57,326 nucleotides of DNA from CAYXLI01 sp964464925 (GCA_964464925.1 CAYXLI010000035.1:1-57326), one strand, 5' to 3'; shown: positions 33,452-42,059, counted from the stretch's first letter. Notes: a model not told the origin generated them from the letters alone. Made by a program: numbers and translations.

Positions 33452-34065
33452 TTGTTTATCTGCACGGTTTCGCCTCTGGTCCAACCTCAAGAAAAGCAAC
33501 GTACTTTGCCGAGCAGTTTCGCGCGGCCGGCGTGCCCCTGGAAATTCCCGATTTATCGAATGGCGATTTCGAGCACCTGACCATCACGGGCCAGTTGCAA
33601 GTAATCGAGCGCCTGGCACAGGGGCGGCCCGTGCGGCTGATTGGCTCAAGCCTGGGCGGCTATCTCTCCGCCTTATACGCATCGATCCATCCCAGCGTGC
33701 AGAAAGTGGTGCTGTTGGCTCCGGCCTTCCGCTTTGGAGAGATCTGGCCGAAAACTCTCGGCGAAGCCAAAGTGCAGGAGTGGCGCAGGACGGGCAAACT
33801 TCCGCTGTTCCACTATGGCGAAAAGCGCGAGCGCCTGCTGGACGTAGCGATTCTCGAGGACGCCGCGAAATATCCTCCCGAACCGAACTTTACGCAACCC
33901 GCGCTGATCTTCCACGGAACCCGGGACGATGTAGTTCCGCCGGCCCGTTCGACGCAGTTTGCCTCGACGCATCCGAACGCAAGGCTGGAACTCGTCGACT
34001 CCGACCACGAACTCACGGACGTGCTGGAGCGGGTCTGGCCGGAGATCCGGGAATTCCTCCTGTGA
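33448..34065 (+). CDS. YqiA-like alpha/beta-hydrolase (esterase)
   Basis: A 205-residue hydrolase of the YqiA/UPF0227 type starting M-I-V-Y-L-H-G-F. The nucleophile elbow is G-S-S68-L-G, the acid is D160 (or D159) in H-G-T-R-D-D, and the base is H186 in D-S-D-H-E. YqiA-type enzymes cleave short acyl esters such as palmitoyl-CoA or p-nitrophenyl esters. It is cytoplasmic, overlaps the upstream exported-protein gene by ATGA and the downstream one by GTGA. Confidence 0.88.
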   Translation: MIVYLHGFASGPTSRKATYFAEQFRAAGVPLEIPDLSNGDFEHLTITGQLQVIERLAQGRPVRLIGSSLGGYLSALYASIHPSVQKVVLLAPAFRFGEIWPKTLGEAKVQEWRRTGKLPLFHYGEKRERLLDVAILEDAAKYPPEPNFTQPALIFHGTRDDVVPPARSTQFASTHPNARLELVDSDHELTDVLERVWPEIREFLL

Positions 34066-34934
34066 AGCGCGCAGCCATCGCGCTGCTACTCAGCATTCCG
34101 CTCGCGGGCGAGGTGCGCCCGTCCAAGCTGTCGGTCCGGTGCATCGGTCCGCTTGCCTCGGCCACGCTACTCATCGAAAACGGGAACGATAATACGGCCA
34201 ACCTGGAGGCCTCGTTTGAGGTGCTGTCTGGTTCGCGCGTAATCGCCCACGAGGAGAAGAGCGCCGCTGCCCCTCCCTTGCTTACTTCGGCAATCGAAGC
34301 CGAATTGAGAATCCCGGAAGGGGAACAACGAGCTTGGGATTCGGACCAGCCTTTCCTTTATACCCTCCGCGCGCGGATGCAGAAGCATACGGAGGCTGTT
34401 GAGGGCGGATACGACCGTGAGTTGGTGGTGACGTTTGCAGAACTCTCGCCCGAGCTTCGAAACGCGAAGCTGTTCGCGGCGGCGGATGTGGACTTAGCTC
34501 CAGAGCACCTTCGACTGCTGCGAGAAGCGGGAATCTCCGTGCTGGTTCAGCCTGGCGCATCTGGTGCCGTCCGGGACTGGGCAACCAGTAATGGACTTGC
34601 TGTAGTTGATGAAGCCCCTGTGGGATTCGAGACGATTCGCCGTTTCGTACCGGATTTCACGTCTCCCGATGGGCACCCGACGGACGCGTACCGCAAATTT
34701 CGGGAAGCCAACGCGCCGGCCGTTCTTCGGACGATCACCGAAGTGAACGGCGTAACGCGAATAGAAGTAGAAGCCCGGCTTCCGTTGAGCGGTTACGCCG
34801 TCAGAGTCGGGAATCAGGAACAGCTTCTCGGGAATCTAAAGCTTGGGGAACGGGTAGTGCTGGAATTCCCCTCGGTCAATCCGTATCGGGTTGAAGTCCG
34901 AAGCAAAGGCGGCTTTATTGTCGCCGACCGGTGA
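34062..34934 (+). CDS. Exported GH2-like fragment protein, likely non-catalytic
   Basis: The start is GTG 34062, overlapping the esterase TGA (GTGA), giving 290 residues with a signal peptide (about 1-16). Residues 20-125 resemble the Ig-like beta-sandwich domain of GH2 glycosidases, including W-D-S-D-Q-P-F-L-Y-T-L. Residues 130-200 resemble only the first strands of the GH2 barrel (L-R-L-L-R-E-A-G-I-S-V-L-V-Q-P, then G-L-A-V-V-D-E-A-P). The barrel with the catalytic acids is missing, and residues 200-290 form a different beta-rich tail. It could be a carbohydrate-binding or structural remnant; the family assignment is tentative. Confidence 0.72.
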   Translation: MKRAAIALLLSIPLAGEVRPSKLSVRCIGPLASATLLIENGNDNTANLEASFEVLSGSRVIAHEEKSAAAPPLLTSAIEAELRIPEGEQRAWDSDQPFLYTLRARMQKHTEAVEGGYDRELVVTFAELSPELRNAKLFAAADVDLAPEHLRLLREAGISVLVQPGASGAVRDWATSNGLAVVDEAPVGFETIRRFVPDFTSPDGHPTDAYRKFREANAPAVLRTITEVNGVTRIEVEARLPLSGYAVRVGNQEQLLGNLKLGERVVLEFPSVNPYRVEVRSKGGFIVADR

Positions 34935-35150
34935 GATTTCCATGCTTTGGAATTCTTATCGGCCACCGGTAACCTCCGGCAATGGGCTACGTCTCTCAAA
35001 ATGTTGAAAGCAGTGGCACTATGGAACATGGAAGAGGAACTTACCTACCCCCTCTGTATGCTACACTTTTTGGTATCCTTTTCTGCAACTTCAAGGGATA
35101 TCGCAACGTCTAGAGGGTGAGCTCGACTTGATCAGCCGGGAGTCCCTAAA

Positions 35151-36176
35151 ATGACGGTCCAGCATGAGGAAATGCACGAAGCGATGAACGAAACGCCGAC
35201 AGTTACGAATCCACCCATTGTGGATGACCATCTGGACAAGCTTCTGGTTTCCGAACTGGAAGTGCCCTGGCATGAATCCTTCATCAACAACATCAAGGAA
35301 GCCCTGAACCCGCCGAAGCTTCCTCCCCTGCAAGTAACCTCGAAGCCGGTGGCGGTCAGGGACATCTGGAACCCGGACGGCAAGAACAAGAAGTATGCAG
35401 GCGCAACCTCACTGCTGATTCATGGCGGCGTCATCGCCCTGATTGCTCTACTGGGTACCAATAAAGTAGTACAGCAGAAGGCACGCGAAACCGTTAGCCT
35501 GATCGCTCCCGACCTGGCTCCTTATCAACCGCAAGCGCCCAAGAAGAAACAGACCATGGGCGGTGGCGGCGGTGGCGGCGACCGGTCCCCATTGCAAGCG
35601 AGCAAGGGCAAGTTACCCCGCGTAGCTCCGCGGCAGTTCACCCCTCCGACCGCGGTCATCAACAATCCGGATCCGAAGCTGGTTGTGGAGCCGACCATCG
35701 TGGTTCAACCCGAGGCTCAGTTGCCGCAGGTGAACTCGATGAACTACGGTAATCCTCTCGGCGTGCTCGGTCCTCCTTCGAACGGACCTGGTTCCGGCGG
35801 CGGTATCGGCTCGGGTAAGGGCGGCGGCGTCGGCTCAGGCCGCGGCGCTGGATTTGGCCCGGGAGAAGGCGGCGGAACGGGTGGCGGCGTGTACCGCATT
35901 GGCGGCGGCGTCAGCGATCCGGTGCCCATCTTCCGTCCTGAACCGGAATATTCGGAAGAAGCCCGCAAAGCCAAGTTCCAGGGCTCCGTGCTGCTCTCAA
36001 TCGTGATCGGTCCGGACGGCAAAACGCGTGACGTGAAAGTATTGCGTCCGCTTGGCCTCGGACTGGACGAGAAGGCGATTGAGGCCGTACTGAAGTGGCG
36101 CTTCCGTCCGTCGATGAAGGACGGGAAGCCGGTGGCCGTAATGGCCAACGTGGAAGTGAACTTCCGGCTGCTCTAG
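35151..36176 (+). CDS. tonB: TonB-family energy transducer
   Basis: A 341-residue inner-membrane protein. An N-terminal cytoplasmic part of ~80 residues precedes a single membrane helix (about 84-101). A long periplasmic linker is rich in Gly, Pro and Lys, with a poly-Gly run near 140 and Gly-Ser-Gly repeats at 215-245. The C-terminal TonB domain (about 250-341) has Y-S-E-E-A-R-K-A-K-F-Q-G-S-V and W-R-F-R-P. It would transmit proton-motive force to receptors such as the one at 21911. No exbB/exbD genes are adjacent. Long N-terminal extensions of this kind are typical in acidobacteria. The 216-bp upstream gap holds a TACACT-like -10 candidate near 35072, but I cannot fix the promoter. Confidence 0.93.
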   Translation: MTVQHEEMHEAMNETPTVTNPPIVDDHLDKLLVSELEVPWHESFINNIKEALNPPKLPPLQVTSKPVAVRDIWNPDGKNKKYAGATSLLIHGGVIALIALLGTNKVVQQKARETVSLIAPDLAPYQPQAPKKKQTMGGGGGGGDRSPLQASKGKLPRVAPRQFTPPTAVINNPDPKLVVEPTIVVQPEAQLPQVNSMNYGNPLGVLGPPSNGPGSGGGIGSGKGGGVGSGRGAGFGPGEGGGTGGGVYRIGGGVSDPVPIFRPEPEYSEEARKAKFQGSVLLSIVIGPDGKTRDVKVLRPLGLGLDEKAIEAVLKWRFRPSMKDGKPVAVMANVEVNFRLL

Positions 36177-36186
36177 GAACCAAATT

Positions 36187-36654
36187 TTATTCAGGGGAAA
36201 GGGATCCGTGTTCGCGGATCCCTTTTTCTTTTTTGCGAAGCGGGACCCACAGCGGGAAGAGCGCCGGGTTGTCGAGCCACGTCAGCATCCACATCACCAT
36301 CTCCTCCTTTTCTGCGCGCCTGGCGGGATCCGAAGCGCGGCGTACCGCAAACTTCGCGTGATCCTTTGCGGAGATGACAATTCGCCTTGCTCCGCGGCGC
36401 TTTTCCGGATTTTCATACTCACTCGACAGAGCCAGTAGCGTGCGCTCCAGGGATTCGAAGTTGTCCTGGTTGACGCCTTCGACCAGCGGCGCGAGCGGCA
36501 CACCGGATTCCTTCAGCAGTTTTCGTAGATAGCCGTCCGATACATCGCCGAGAGCGGCGCGAATGGTATCGAGCATCGGCAGCTCAATCACGCCGGCACC
36601 TTCCAGAACGGCGCTAAGCTTCGCTTTCTTTGACTCACTTTTGCTGGAGGCCAC
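36187..36654 (-). CDS. Conserved hypothetical protein downstream of mltG
   Basis: A 155-residue protein that overlaps the 3' end of mltG by 20 bp. It has a predicted helical centre with L-P-M-L-D-T-I-R-A-A-L-G-D-V-S-D-G-Y-L-R, an Arg-rich stretch R-R-G-A-R-R-I-V-I-S-A-K-D-H, and W-M-L-T-W-L-D-N-P. No known domain is recognised. A small helical DNA- or RNA-associated protein is possible given the basic face. Its last ~12 codons are also the terminator of the opposing tonB gene. Confidence 0.72.
   Translation of the reverse strand: MASSKSESKKAKLSAVLEGAGVIELPMLDTIRAALGDVSDGYLRKLLKESGVPLAPLVEGVNQDNFESLERTLLALSSEYENPEKRRGARRIVISAKDHAKFAVRRASDPARRAEKEEMVMWMLTWLDNPALFPLWVPLRKKEKGIREHGSLSPE
36198..36234 (+). 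terminator. tonB terminator, inside the 3' end of the opposing gene
   Basis: AAAGGGATCCG (36198-36208) pairs perfectly with CGGATCCCTTT (36215-36225) around a 6-nt loop, followed by a nearly pure T-run to 36234. It lies 22 bp after the tonB stop, within coding sequence of the minus-strand gene. Confidence 0.88.
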
Positions 36655-37630
36655 GGCGGTACTCCGAGACAGCGGCGTTGTGTTCGGAGAGATTGCTGGT
36701 GAACGTATGGCGGCCGTTGGACCCCGGCTTCACCACGAAATAGAGATACGACGTTTCCGCCGGATGCAGCGCAGCCTTCAGGGAATCCATTCCTGGATTG
36801 GCGATCGGCCCTGGAGGCAAGCCGGCGTGCCGGTAGGTGTTGTAGAGATTCTCGCTCGCCAGGTCCGACCGGTAGATGGTGCCCCGATACCGGTTCTCGA
36901 GCAGGGCCGCATAGATGGTAGTGGGATCGCAGTCGAGCGTCATTCCCTTCTCCAGCCGGTTCTCGAACACCGATGCGATATTGCCGCGGTCTTCAGGAAC
37001 CCGCGCCTCCTTCTCCACCAGAGACGCCAGGGTTACCGTTTTATGCACGTCCGTCCCGTTCAAATCTTTCCAGGCGCGCCGGAACCGCTCCGTCATGTCT
37101 TTGGAGATCTGGGCCGCGCTGGTGTGCCGTGTGATGCGATAGGTAGCTGGGAACAGATAGCCTTCCAGCGTGGGCGCTTTCGGATCGAGATCGCGGATCG
37201 GTTTGGGATCGGCCGTCACCTTCAGGAAGTCTTTTGCCTTCATCAATCCAAGTTGTTCCAGCGAGGCAGCAATATCGTACTGGTTCGCCCCCTCCGGCAC
37301 GCGTAGTTCGTAGAAGAAGACGTCGCCGCGTGCGATGCGTTGGAAGATGGTCCAGACGCTGGCAGGTTCGGCGAACCGGTATTCGCCGGCCTGCAATTTA
37401 GCCCGTGCATTCACCGCGCGCGCCAGTTGGAATTGCCATGAGGACTGGATTACGCCGGCCTCCTGCAGCATCTCAGACATGGACCTGGTGGACGTGCCCG
37501 GCGGGATATCCACGAACACGGGCGCTTTGAAGGCGGCGTACGGCCTGCCAAGAGACCAATACAGCAGGCCTGCGGCGGCGGCGCCAGCGAGCAGAATCAA
37601 AATAAACAGAATTCGAATTACTCGGAACAT
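36635..37630 (-). CDS. mltG: Endolytic murein transglycosylase MltG
   Basis: A 331-residue inner-membrane protein with an N-terminal membrane helix (about 4-25) and a YceG domain. The LysM-like part is about 35-110. The catalytic Glu is probably E206 in the conserved A-S-L-V-E-K-E motif. It cuts nascent glycan strands in the periplasm and sets chain length. Its first 13 bp overlap the end of ruvX, the usual acidobacterial ruvX-mltG order. Confidence 0.94.
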   Translation of the reverse strand: MFRVIRILFILILLAGAAAAGLLYWSLGRPYAAFKAPVFVDIPPGTSTRSMSEMLQEAGVIQSSWQFQLARAVNARAKLQAGEYRFAEPASVWTIFQRIARGDVFFYELRVPEGANQYDIAASLEQLGLMKAKDFLKVTADPKPIRDLDPKAPTLEGYLFPATYRITRHTSAAQISKDMTERFRRAWKDLNGTDVHKTVTLASLVEKEARVPEDRGNIASVFENRLEKGMTLDCDPTTIYAALLENRYRGTIYRSDLASENLYNTYRHAGLPPGPIANPGMDSLKAALHPAETSYLYFVVKPGSNGRHTFTSNLSEHNAAVSEYRRGLQQK

Positions 37631-38055
37631 TGGAGCCGGATCGAATCGAGATAGCTTTCCAACAGAATCACCGCGGCCAGCCTGTCTACCGCCCGGGCGC
37701 GCTTTTCAATGCTGATGCCGCTTTCCCGGAGCACGCGGTTGGCCTCCACACTGGTCAGGCGCTCATCCCAGAACTGCACCGGGATGCCCGTGCGCTTGCT
37801 GAGCCGCTCGGCGAAGTCGCGCGTGTGCTGACCTTGGCGGCTCTCATCGCCGCTCATGTGGCGAGGGTCGCCGAAAAGAAACAACGTAATGTCCCGTTCC
37901 TGCGCCAGAGCCGCGAGCCCGTCCAGATCCGACCGAACATTGGTGCGCTGAAATGTTTCCAACCCCTGCGCCGTGATTCCAAGCTCATCACTCACCGCGA
38001 GCCCGATCCGTTTTTTTCCGAAGTCCAGCGCCAGGATGCGCCCAGTGACCTGCAC
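37618..38055 (-). CDS. ruvX: Holliday junction resolvase-like RuvX (YqgF)
   Basis: A 145-residue RNase H-fold protein. Acidic and signature residues are in I-L-A-L-D-F-G-K-K-R-I-G, F-G-D-P-R-H-M-S-G, W-D-E-R-L-T-S and the late V-D-R-L-A-A helix. YqgF proteins act in 16S rRNA 5'-end processing and may resolve DNA junctions. The start is GTG without a Shine-Dalgarno, but TATACT lies 6 nt upstream, so a leaderless mRNA is likely. Confidence 0.92.
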   Translation of the reverse strand: MQVTGRILALDFGKKRIGLAVSDELGITAQGLETFQRTNVRSDLDGLAALAQERDITLFLFGDPRHMSGDESRQGQHTRDFAERLSKRTGIPVQFWDERLTSVEANRVLRESGISIEKRARAVDRLAAVILLESYLDSIRLQCSE

Positions 38056-38061
38056 GAGCCT

Positions 38062-38067
38062 AGTATA
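38062..38067 (-). promoter_or_regulatory. -10 element suggesting a leaderless ruvX transcript
   Basis: On the minus strand TATACT ends 6 nt before the GTG start of ruvX (38053-38055). Only GAGCCT (plus-strand sense) separates them, with no ribosome site. Confidence 0.5.
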
Positions 38068-38151
38068 GCGGTACCGGACGCATACATCCCGCGCGTAACG
38101 TTACGGCATGATAGATTAAACGGTAAGCCGGGCCAGGGATCTAGAGTAGTC

Positions 38152-39327
38152 GTGCAAGTGTTCTCTCCAGCCGCAACCAATCATAAATTCCAGAACACCA
38201 GCACGTCGATTCTGGCCGTGGCCGCGATCATCGCACTGTTGTATTTCGGCCGCACGCTCTGCATTACGCTCGTCATCTCGGTAATCATCGCGTTTATCCT
38301 CGAGCCGTTTGTGCAGTTTTTCGTTCGCTTTCGCATGCCGCGCGGAGCCGCAAGTTTCGTGGTCTGCTCGCTTGCCCTTCTGATGGTTTATTTCCTCGGG
38401 CTCGGCATCTACACGGAACTCTCCGGACTATCCGAGGATCTGCCGTCTTACAGCGAGCGGGCCAATGCGCTGGTGGATTCCGTGGCCGAGCGCATCGACC
38501 GGATGGAGCAGAATCTCTACAAGCTCCTTGTGCCGAAGCGGCTGCAGGAACGCGACCGCAATGTCGCCGAACAGCAGGCAAAGCAACAGGCCGAAAAGAA
38601 GCAGCGCGGCAGACGCGCGGCGCCGGTTGAGCAGCAACCTGTTTCTCCGCCCGGCGTGCAGGAAGTTCGTATCCAGCAGGATCGTATGTCGATCACACGT
38701 TATCTGTACACATATGTGAGCTCGTATTACAACGTGCTGCTGATGATTTCGTTTGTTCCGTTCCTGGTTTATTTCATGCTGAGTTGGCGCGACCACATAC
38801 GGAAAACCGCGCTCTCCGTCTTCGAAGGACCCGGACGCGTGGTGGCGAACAACATGTGGCGGAACGTGGCCGAAGTGGCTCGCGCGTATGTGTTCGGGAA
38901 TTTCCTATTAGGCATCCTGCTCTCGCTTGCCAGCGCGCTTTGCTTCTGGTCGTGGCACCTTCCCTATTGGCTGCTGCTGGGGCCCATCAGCGGCTTCCTC
39001 AGCCTGGTCCCTTATGTCGGTCTGCCGCTGGCCGTGGTTCCCCCGCTGGTGGCGGCGCTGGCAGTGTACGCAAATGCGACGCCCTATTTCGTGATCGCAG
39101 CTACCATCGGCTTCTTTCACCTGATCGCGCTGAATCTGCTGTACCCGCAATTGGTGGGCGCCCGCGTGCACCTGAACCCGCTGGCCGTCACCGTTGCCCT
39201 GATGTTCTGGGGCACGATCTGGGGCGGTATCGGTCTGTTGCTCGCGATTCCGATCACGGCCGGCATGAAGGCGGTCTTCGATAGCATCGAACATCTGCAA
39301 CCGCTTGGGCACATCCTTGGCGATTAG
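38152..39327 (+). CDS. AI-2E family transporter (PerM / UPF0118)
   Basis: About 391 residues from a GTG at 38152 (a GTG at 38158 is equally possible). Two membrane helices precede a soluble insert (about 100-185) rich in Gln, Lys and Arg that is longer than usual. Further helices run to the C-terminus, with P-Y-V-G-L-P and P-I-T-A-G-M-K typical of the family. Members export small molecules such as autoinducer-2 or act as Na+/H+ antiporters; the substrate here is unknown. It diverges from ruvX and its stop overlaps the -10 element of the next gene. Confidence 0.88.
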   Translation: MQVFSPAATNHKFQNTSTSILAVAAIIALLYFGRTLCITLVISVIIAFILEPFVQFFVRFRMPRGAASFVVCSLALLMVYFLGLGIYTELSGLSEDLPSYSERANALVDSVAERIDRMEQNLYKLLVPKRLQERDRNVAEQQAKQQAEKKQRGRRAAPVEQQPVSPPGVQEVRIQQDRMSITRYLYTYVSSYYNVLLMISFVPFLVYFMLSWRDHIRKTALSVFEGPGRVVANNMWRNVAEVARAYVFGNFLLGILLSLASALCFWSWHLPYWLLLGPISGFLSLVPYVGLPLAVVPPLVAALAVYANATPYFVIAATIGFFHLIALNLLYPQLVGARVHLNPLAVTVALMFWGTIWGGIGLLLAIPITAGMKAVFDSIEHLQPLGHILGD

Positions 39328-39330
39328 AAT
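39325..39330 (+). promoter_or_regulatory. -10 element suggesting a leaderless gamma-glutamyltransferase transcript
   Basis: TAGAAT includes the stop codon of the upstream gene and ends 7 nt before the GTG at 39338. No Shine-Dalgarno is present. Confidence 0.5.
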
Positions 39331-39337
39331 AGGCCCT

Positions 39338-40987
39338 GTGAAGATTCTCTTTGCCTCATTGCTGTGCGCGCTTGCGCTCCCCGCACAGACCCGCTGGCAG
39401 GCGCGCTCCATGGTCATCTCCACAAACGGTATCGTGGCCGCCAGTCAGCCCCTCGCCGCGCAGGCTGGCGCACGCGTTCTGAGCCTGGGCGGATCCGCTG
39501 TCGATGCGGCCATTGCGACGAACGCGGTGCTGAGCGTCACTGAGCCGATGATGTGCGGACCCGGCGGCGACCTCTTCGTTTTGTACTGGGATGCGAAAGC
39601 GAAAAAGTATGTAGGGCTGAACGCCAGCGGCCCGGCGCCGAAGAAGCTCTCTATCGATTACCTGGAGAAGGAAGCGAAGCTGTACAGCATGCCGGCTCGC
39701 GGCATCCATGCGGTAACGGTTCCGGGAGCGGTAGACGGCTGGGCCAAGATGCACAAGCGTTACGGCAAGCTCGCATGGGCCGAACTGTTTCGCGATGCCA
39801 TTCGTTATGCCTCACAAGGTTATCCGGTGACCGAGACCATTCAGTGGCAATGGAACGACTCTACGTATCAGCAGGCGCTGCGGGAAAGCGGTGATTCCCA
39901 TGCGCGCGAAGTATTTCTGCCCGCGCCCGCGTTCGGCCAAGTGTTCAGGAATCCGGAGATGGCGAATGCGTTCCGTCTGCTTGCAGCCAACGGTCCGCGC
40001 GCCTTTTACCAGGGGCCAATCGCACAGGCGATTCTGAAGACTTCGGCTCGCCTCGGCGGCACACTGCAGGCAAGTGATCTTTCTTCCTTTTCCTCCGAAT
40101 GGGTAGAGCCGATCTCGACGACTTATCGGGGCTGGAAGGTGCTGGAGTTGCCGCCCAACGGCCAAGGCATTAGCGTTCTGGAGATGCTGAACATCCTGGA
40201 GACGGTTCCGGCCGGTCAACTGCAGCCCCGCAGCGCCGAACTCCTGCACGCGCAGATCGAAACCGTAAAGCTCGCCTACGCCGACCTGCGCTACGTGACG
40301 GATCCGCGCACGAACAAAATACCCGTGCAGGATCTGCTCTCAAAGGATTACGCACGGAAACGCGCTGAAGCCCTGCAGCCTGACAGGGCTCAGTGCGACG
40401 TAGCTCCAGGGGCGCCGGGCGAATCGAATACCGTGTATCTCACTGTGGTGGACAAGGAAGGCAACATGGCTTCCTGGATTCAGAGCGTCTCAGGAGTGTG
40501 GGGCTCCGGCGTGGTGGTCGACGGTATGGGTTTCGCCCTGCAGAATCGTGGCGCGCAGTTCGATCTCGACCGGAATCTTCCGAACGCCCTCGCCCCGGGC
40601 AAGCGCACGCGCCACACGATCATCCCCGCGTTCATGGAGAAGGGGGACGAACGCATTTCATTCGGCATCATGGGAGGCATGAATCAACCGCTCGCGCACC
40701 TGCAGTTCGTGATGAACGTGGCCGATTTCGGCATGAATATGCAGGAGGCCATGGAGAACCCTCGCTTTACGAAAGCCTATGTAGGGGGCTGCGATGTGGT
40801 GATCGAGAACCGCGTGTCTCCCGAAGCTCTGGACGCTCTTCGCGCAAAGGGACACGTGTTGACCCTGATGAAAGAATATGCCACCGCAATGGGCCGCGGG
40901 CAGGCCATTCTGCGCAATGGAACCACGAAGGTGAACTTCGCGGGCAGTTCACCGCAAGGCGATGGCGAAGCGATTCCGGAGCCATAA
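39338..40987 (+). CDS. ggt: Gamma-glutamyltransferase (exported)
   Basis: A 549-residue Ntn-hydrolase with a signal peptide (about 1-17). The self-cleavage site and nucleophile is T365 in E-S-N-T-V-Y-L-T-V-V-D, so the chains would be 18-364 and 365-549. Substrate-binding P-G-G-D (75-78) and the C-terminal G-G-x-N-Q motif region are present. The usual T-T-H after the nucleophile reads T-V-Y, which may shift specificity. It would hydrolyse or transfer gamma-glutamyl groups of glutathione-like compounds in the periplasm. GTG 39338 fits the signal peptide; a TTG 11 codons upstream is less likely. Confidence 0.92.
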   Translation: MKILFASLLCALALPAQTRWQARSMVISTNGIVAASQPLAAQAGARVLSLGGSAVDAAIATNAVLSVTEPMMCGPGGDLFVLYWDAKAKKYVGLNASGPAPKKLSIDYLEKEAKLYSMPARGIHAVTVPGAVDGWAKMHKRYGKLAWAELFRDAIRYASQGYPVTETIQWQWNDSTYQQALRESGDSHAREVFLPAPAFGQVFRNPEMANAFRLLAANGPRAFYQGPIAQAILKTSARLGGTLQASDLSSFSSEWVEPISTTYRGWKVLELPPNGQGISVLEMLNILETVPAGQLQPRSAELLHAQIETVKLAYADLRYVTDPRTNKIPVQDLLSKDYARKRAEALQPDRAQCDVAPGAPGESNTVYLTVVDKEGNMASWIQSVSGVWGSGVVVDGMGFALQNRGAQFDLDRNLPNALAPGKRTRHTIIPAFMEKGDERISFGIMGGMNQPLAHLQFVMNVADFGMNMQEAMENPRFTKAYVGGCDVVIENRVSPEALDALRAKGHVLTLMKEYATAMGRGQAILRNGTTKVNFAGSSPQGDGEAIPEP

Positions 40988-41479
40988 ATGGAGGTCCGCC
41001 GGCTGGTTCCCACCGATGCCGCACGCATGTGGCATCTGCGGCTGGAAGCTTTGCAGCAGGCTCCGGCGGCCTTTGGTGAACATCAGGAAGAACACCTGCG
41101 CATGACAATCGAATCCGCGGCATCCCGTCTTGCGCTCGAAGAAAGCTTCATTTATGGTGCGTTTGACGGCGGCGCTCTCATCGGTATGGCTGGCTTCTAC
41201 CGGAACCAGCAGATGAAACGCCGCCACAAGGGACACATCTGGGGTGTCTATGTACAGCCGCAATACAGAGGCCATGGAGTGTCCCGGAAGCTCATGACCG
41301 CTCTCATCGGCGCCGCCAAGAGCCTCCCCGGATTAGAAGAGATCCTGCTGAGCGTCACGCAGCCGGAAGCGCGCGAGCTATACGTCAGTCTCGGATTCTG
41401 GCCGTATGGCAAGGAACGCCGCGCATTGATCGTAAATGGCCAGCCCGTTGACGAAGAGTTCCTGAGTCTGATTCTGTAG
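40988..41479 (+). CDS. GNAT-family N-acetyltransferase
   Basis: A 163-residue acetyltransferase. The acetyl-CoA pyrophosphate-binding motif is Q-Y-R-G-H-G-V in the strand-helix after W-G-V-Y-V-Q-P, and the L-Y-x-x-L-G-F-x-x-Y-G end motif is present. The acceptor amine is unknown. Its ATG directly follows the ggt stop (TAAATG), so the two are coupled and it may modify an amino compound released by gamma-glutamyl transfer. Confidence 0.9.
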   Translation: MEVRRLVPTDAARMWHLRLEALQQAPAAFGEHQEEHLRMTIESAASRLALEESFIYGAFDGGALIGMAGFYRNQQMKRRHKGHIWGVYVQPQYRGHGVSRKLMTALIGAAKSLPGLEEILLSVTQPEARELYVSLGFWPYGKERRALIVNGQPVDEEFLSLIL

Positions 41480-41495
41480 TTGCCGGCGGCGCGCC

Positions 41496-41501
41496 TACAA
41501 T
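41496..41501 (+). promoter_or_regulatory. -10 element before a TTG-start gene
   Basis: TACAAT ends 6 nt before the TTG at 41508. The intervening GAAGGT could instead act as a very short ribosome-binding site. Confidence 0.4.
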
Positions 41502-41507
41502 GAAGGT

Positions 41508-42053
41508 TTGAAGGGCTTGTTTACACGTTCCTCGCCGGCTTTCGATCGAGTCCTCCTCGTGGAGAGCGGCAGCCGCCATTTGTTTGACACGCTGGTCACC
41601 GGCATCTACGAAACCTATGGCAATCAGGTGCAGGTGGATCTGGTGACCTGCTTCGCAGGAGTTCCGGAGGGGCTGAAGCCGAACGCTCGTGTCTACCGCA
41701 TCCATGAGTACACGGGCCGCGCCGGACGCATGCGCCTCTATCAGGACCTGAAGTCGCAGAATTACTCCATCATCGGCATCATCTGCGCCGCCGAGCCCAT
41801 CATGACCAAATGGAAATGGGTGCTGGCTGCGCAGGTCCCGGCAAAGCTTTTCATCCTCAATGAAAACGGAGACTGGTTTTGGGTGCAGTGGAGCGAGTGG
41901 CGCACGATGCGTCATTTCCTGCTCTATCGCATTGGGCTCAGTGGTGCGCGCGCGGTGCCCACGTTGGCTCGCCTTGCAGTGTTCCCGTTCACCCTTCTCT
42001 ACCTGATCGCCTACGCGGCTGTCGCACACGCGCGCCGCGCCCTCCGTTCCTGA
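41508..42053 (+). CDS. Hypothetical membrane-associated protein
   Basis: A 181-residue protein starting at TTG. The first 140 residues look like an alpha/beta domain (V-L-L-V-E-S-G-S-R-H, then V-D-L-V-T-C-F-A-G-V-P and I-I-G-I-I-C-A-A-E-P) resembling the N-terminal half of a GT-B glycosyltransferase or a nucleotide-dependent lipid enzyme. One hydrophobic helix lies at about 152-172. I do not recognise a family. The Trp-rich W-F-W-V-Q-W-S-E-W segment precedes the helix and suggests membrane-surface binding. An ATG at 41500 is out of frame and stops at once. Confidence 0.7.
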   Translation: MKGLFTRSSPAFDRVLLVESGSRHLFDTLVTGIYETYGNQVQVDLVTCFAGVPEGLKPNARVYRIHEYTGRAGRMRLYQDLKSQNYSIIGIICAAEPIMTKWKWVLAAQVPAKLFILNENGDWFWVQWSEWRTMRHFLLYRIGLSGARAVPTLARLAVFPFTLLYLIAYAAVAHARRALRS

Positions 42054-42059
42054 GACAAT
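42054..42059 (+). promoter_or_regulatory. Possible -10 element of the quinone reductase gene
   Basis: GACAAT ends 8 nt before the ATG at 42068. The first base departs from TANNNT, so this is weaker than the other leaderless candidates. Confidence 0.3.

Noticed and set aside
36563..37306. 247-codon ORF antisense to mltG
   Set aside because: It is a shadow of a confidently identified mltG and contains no recognisable domain.
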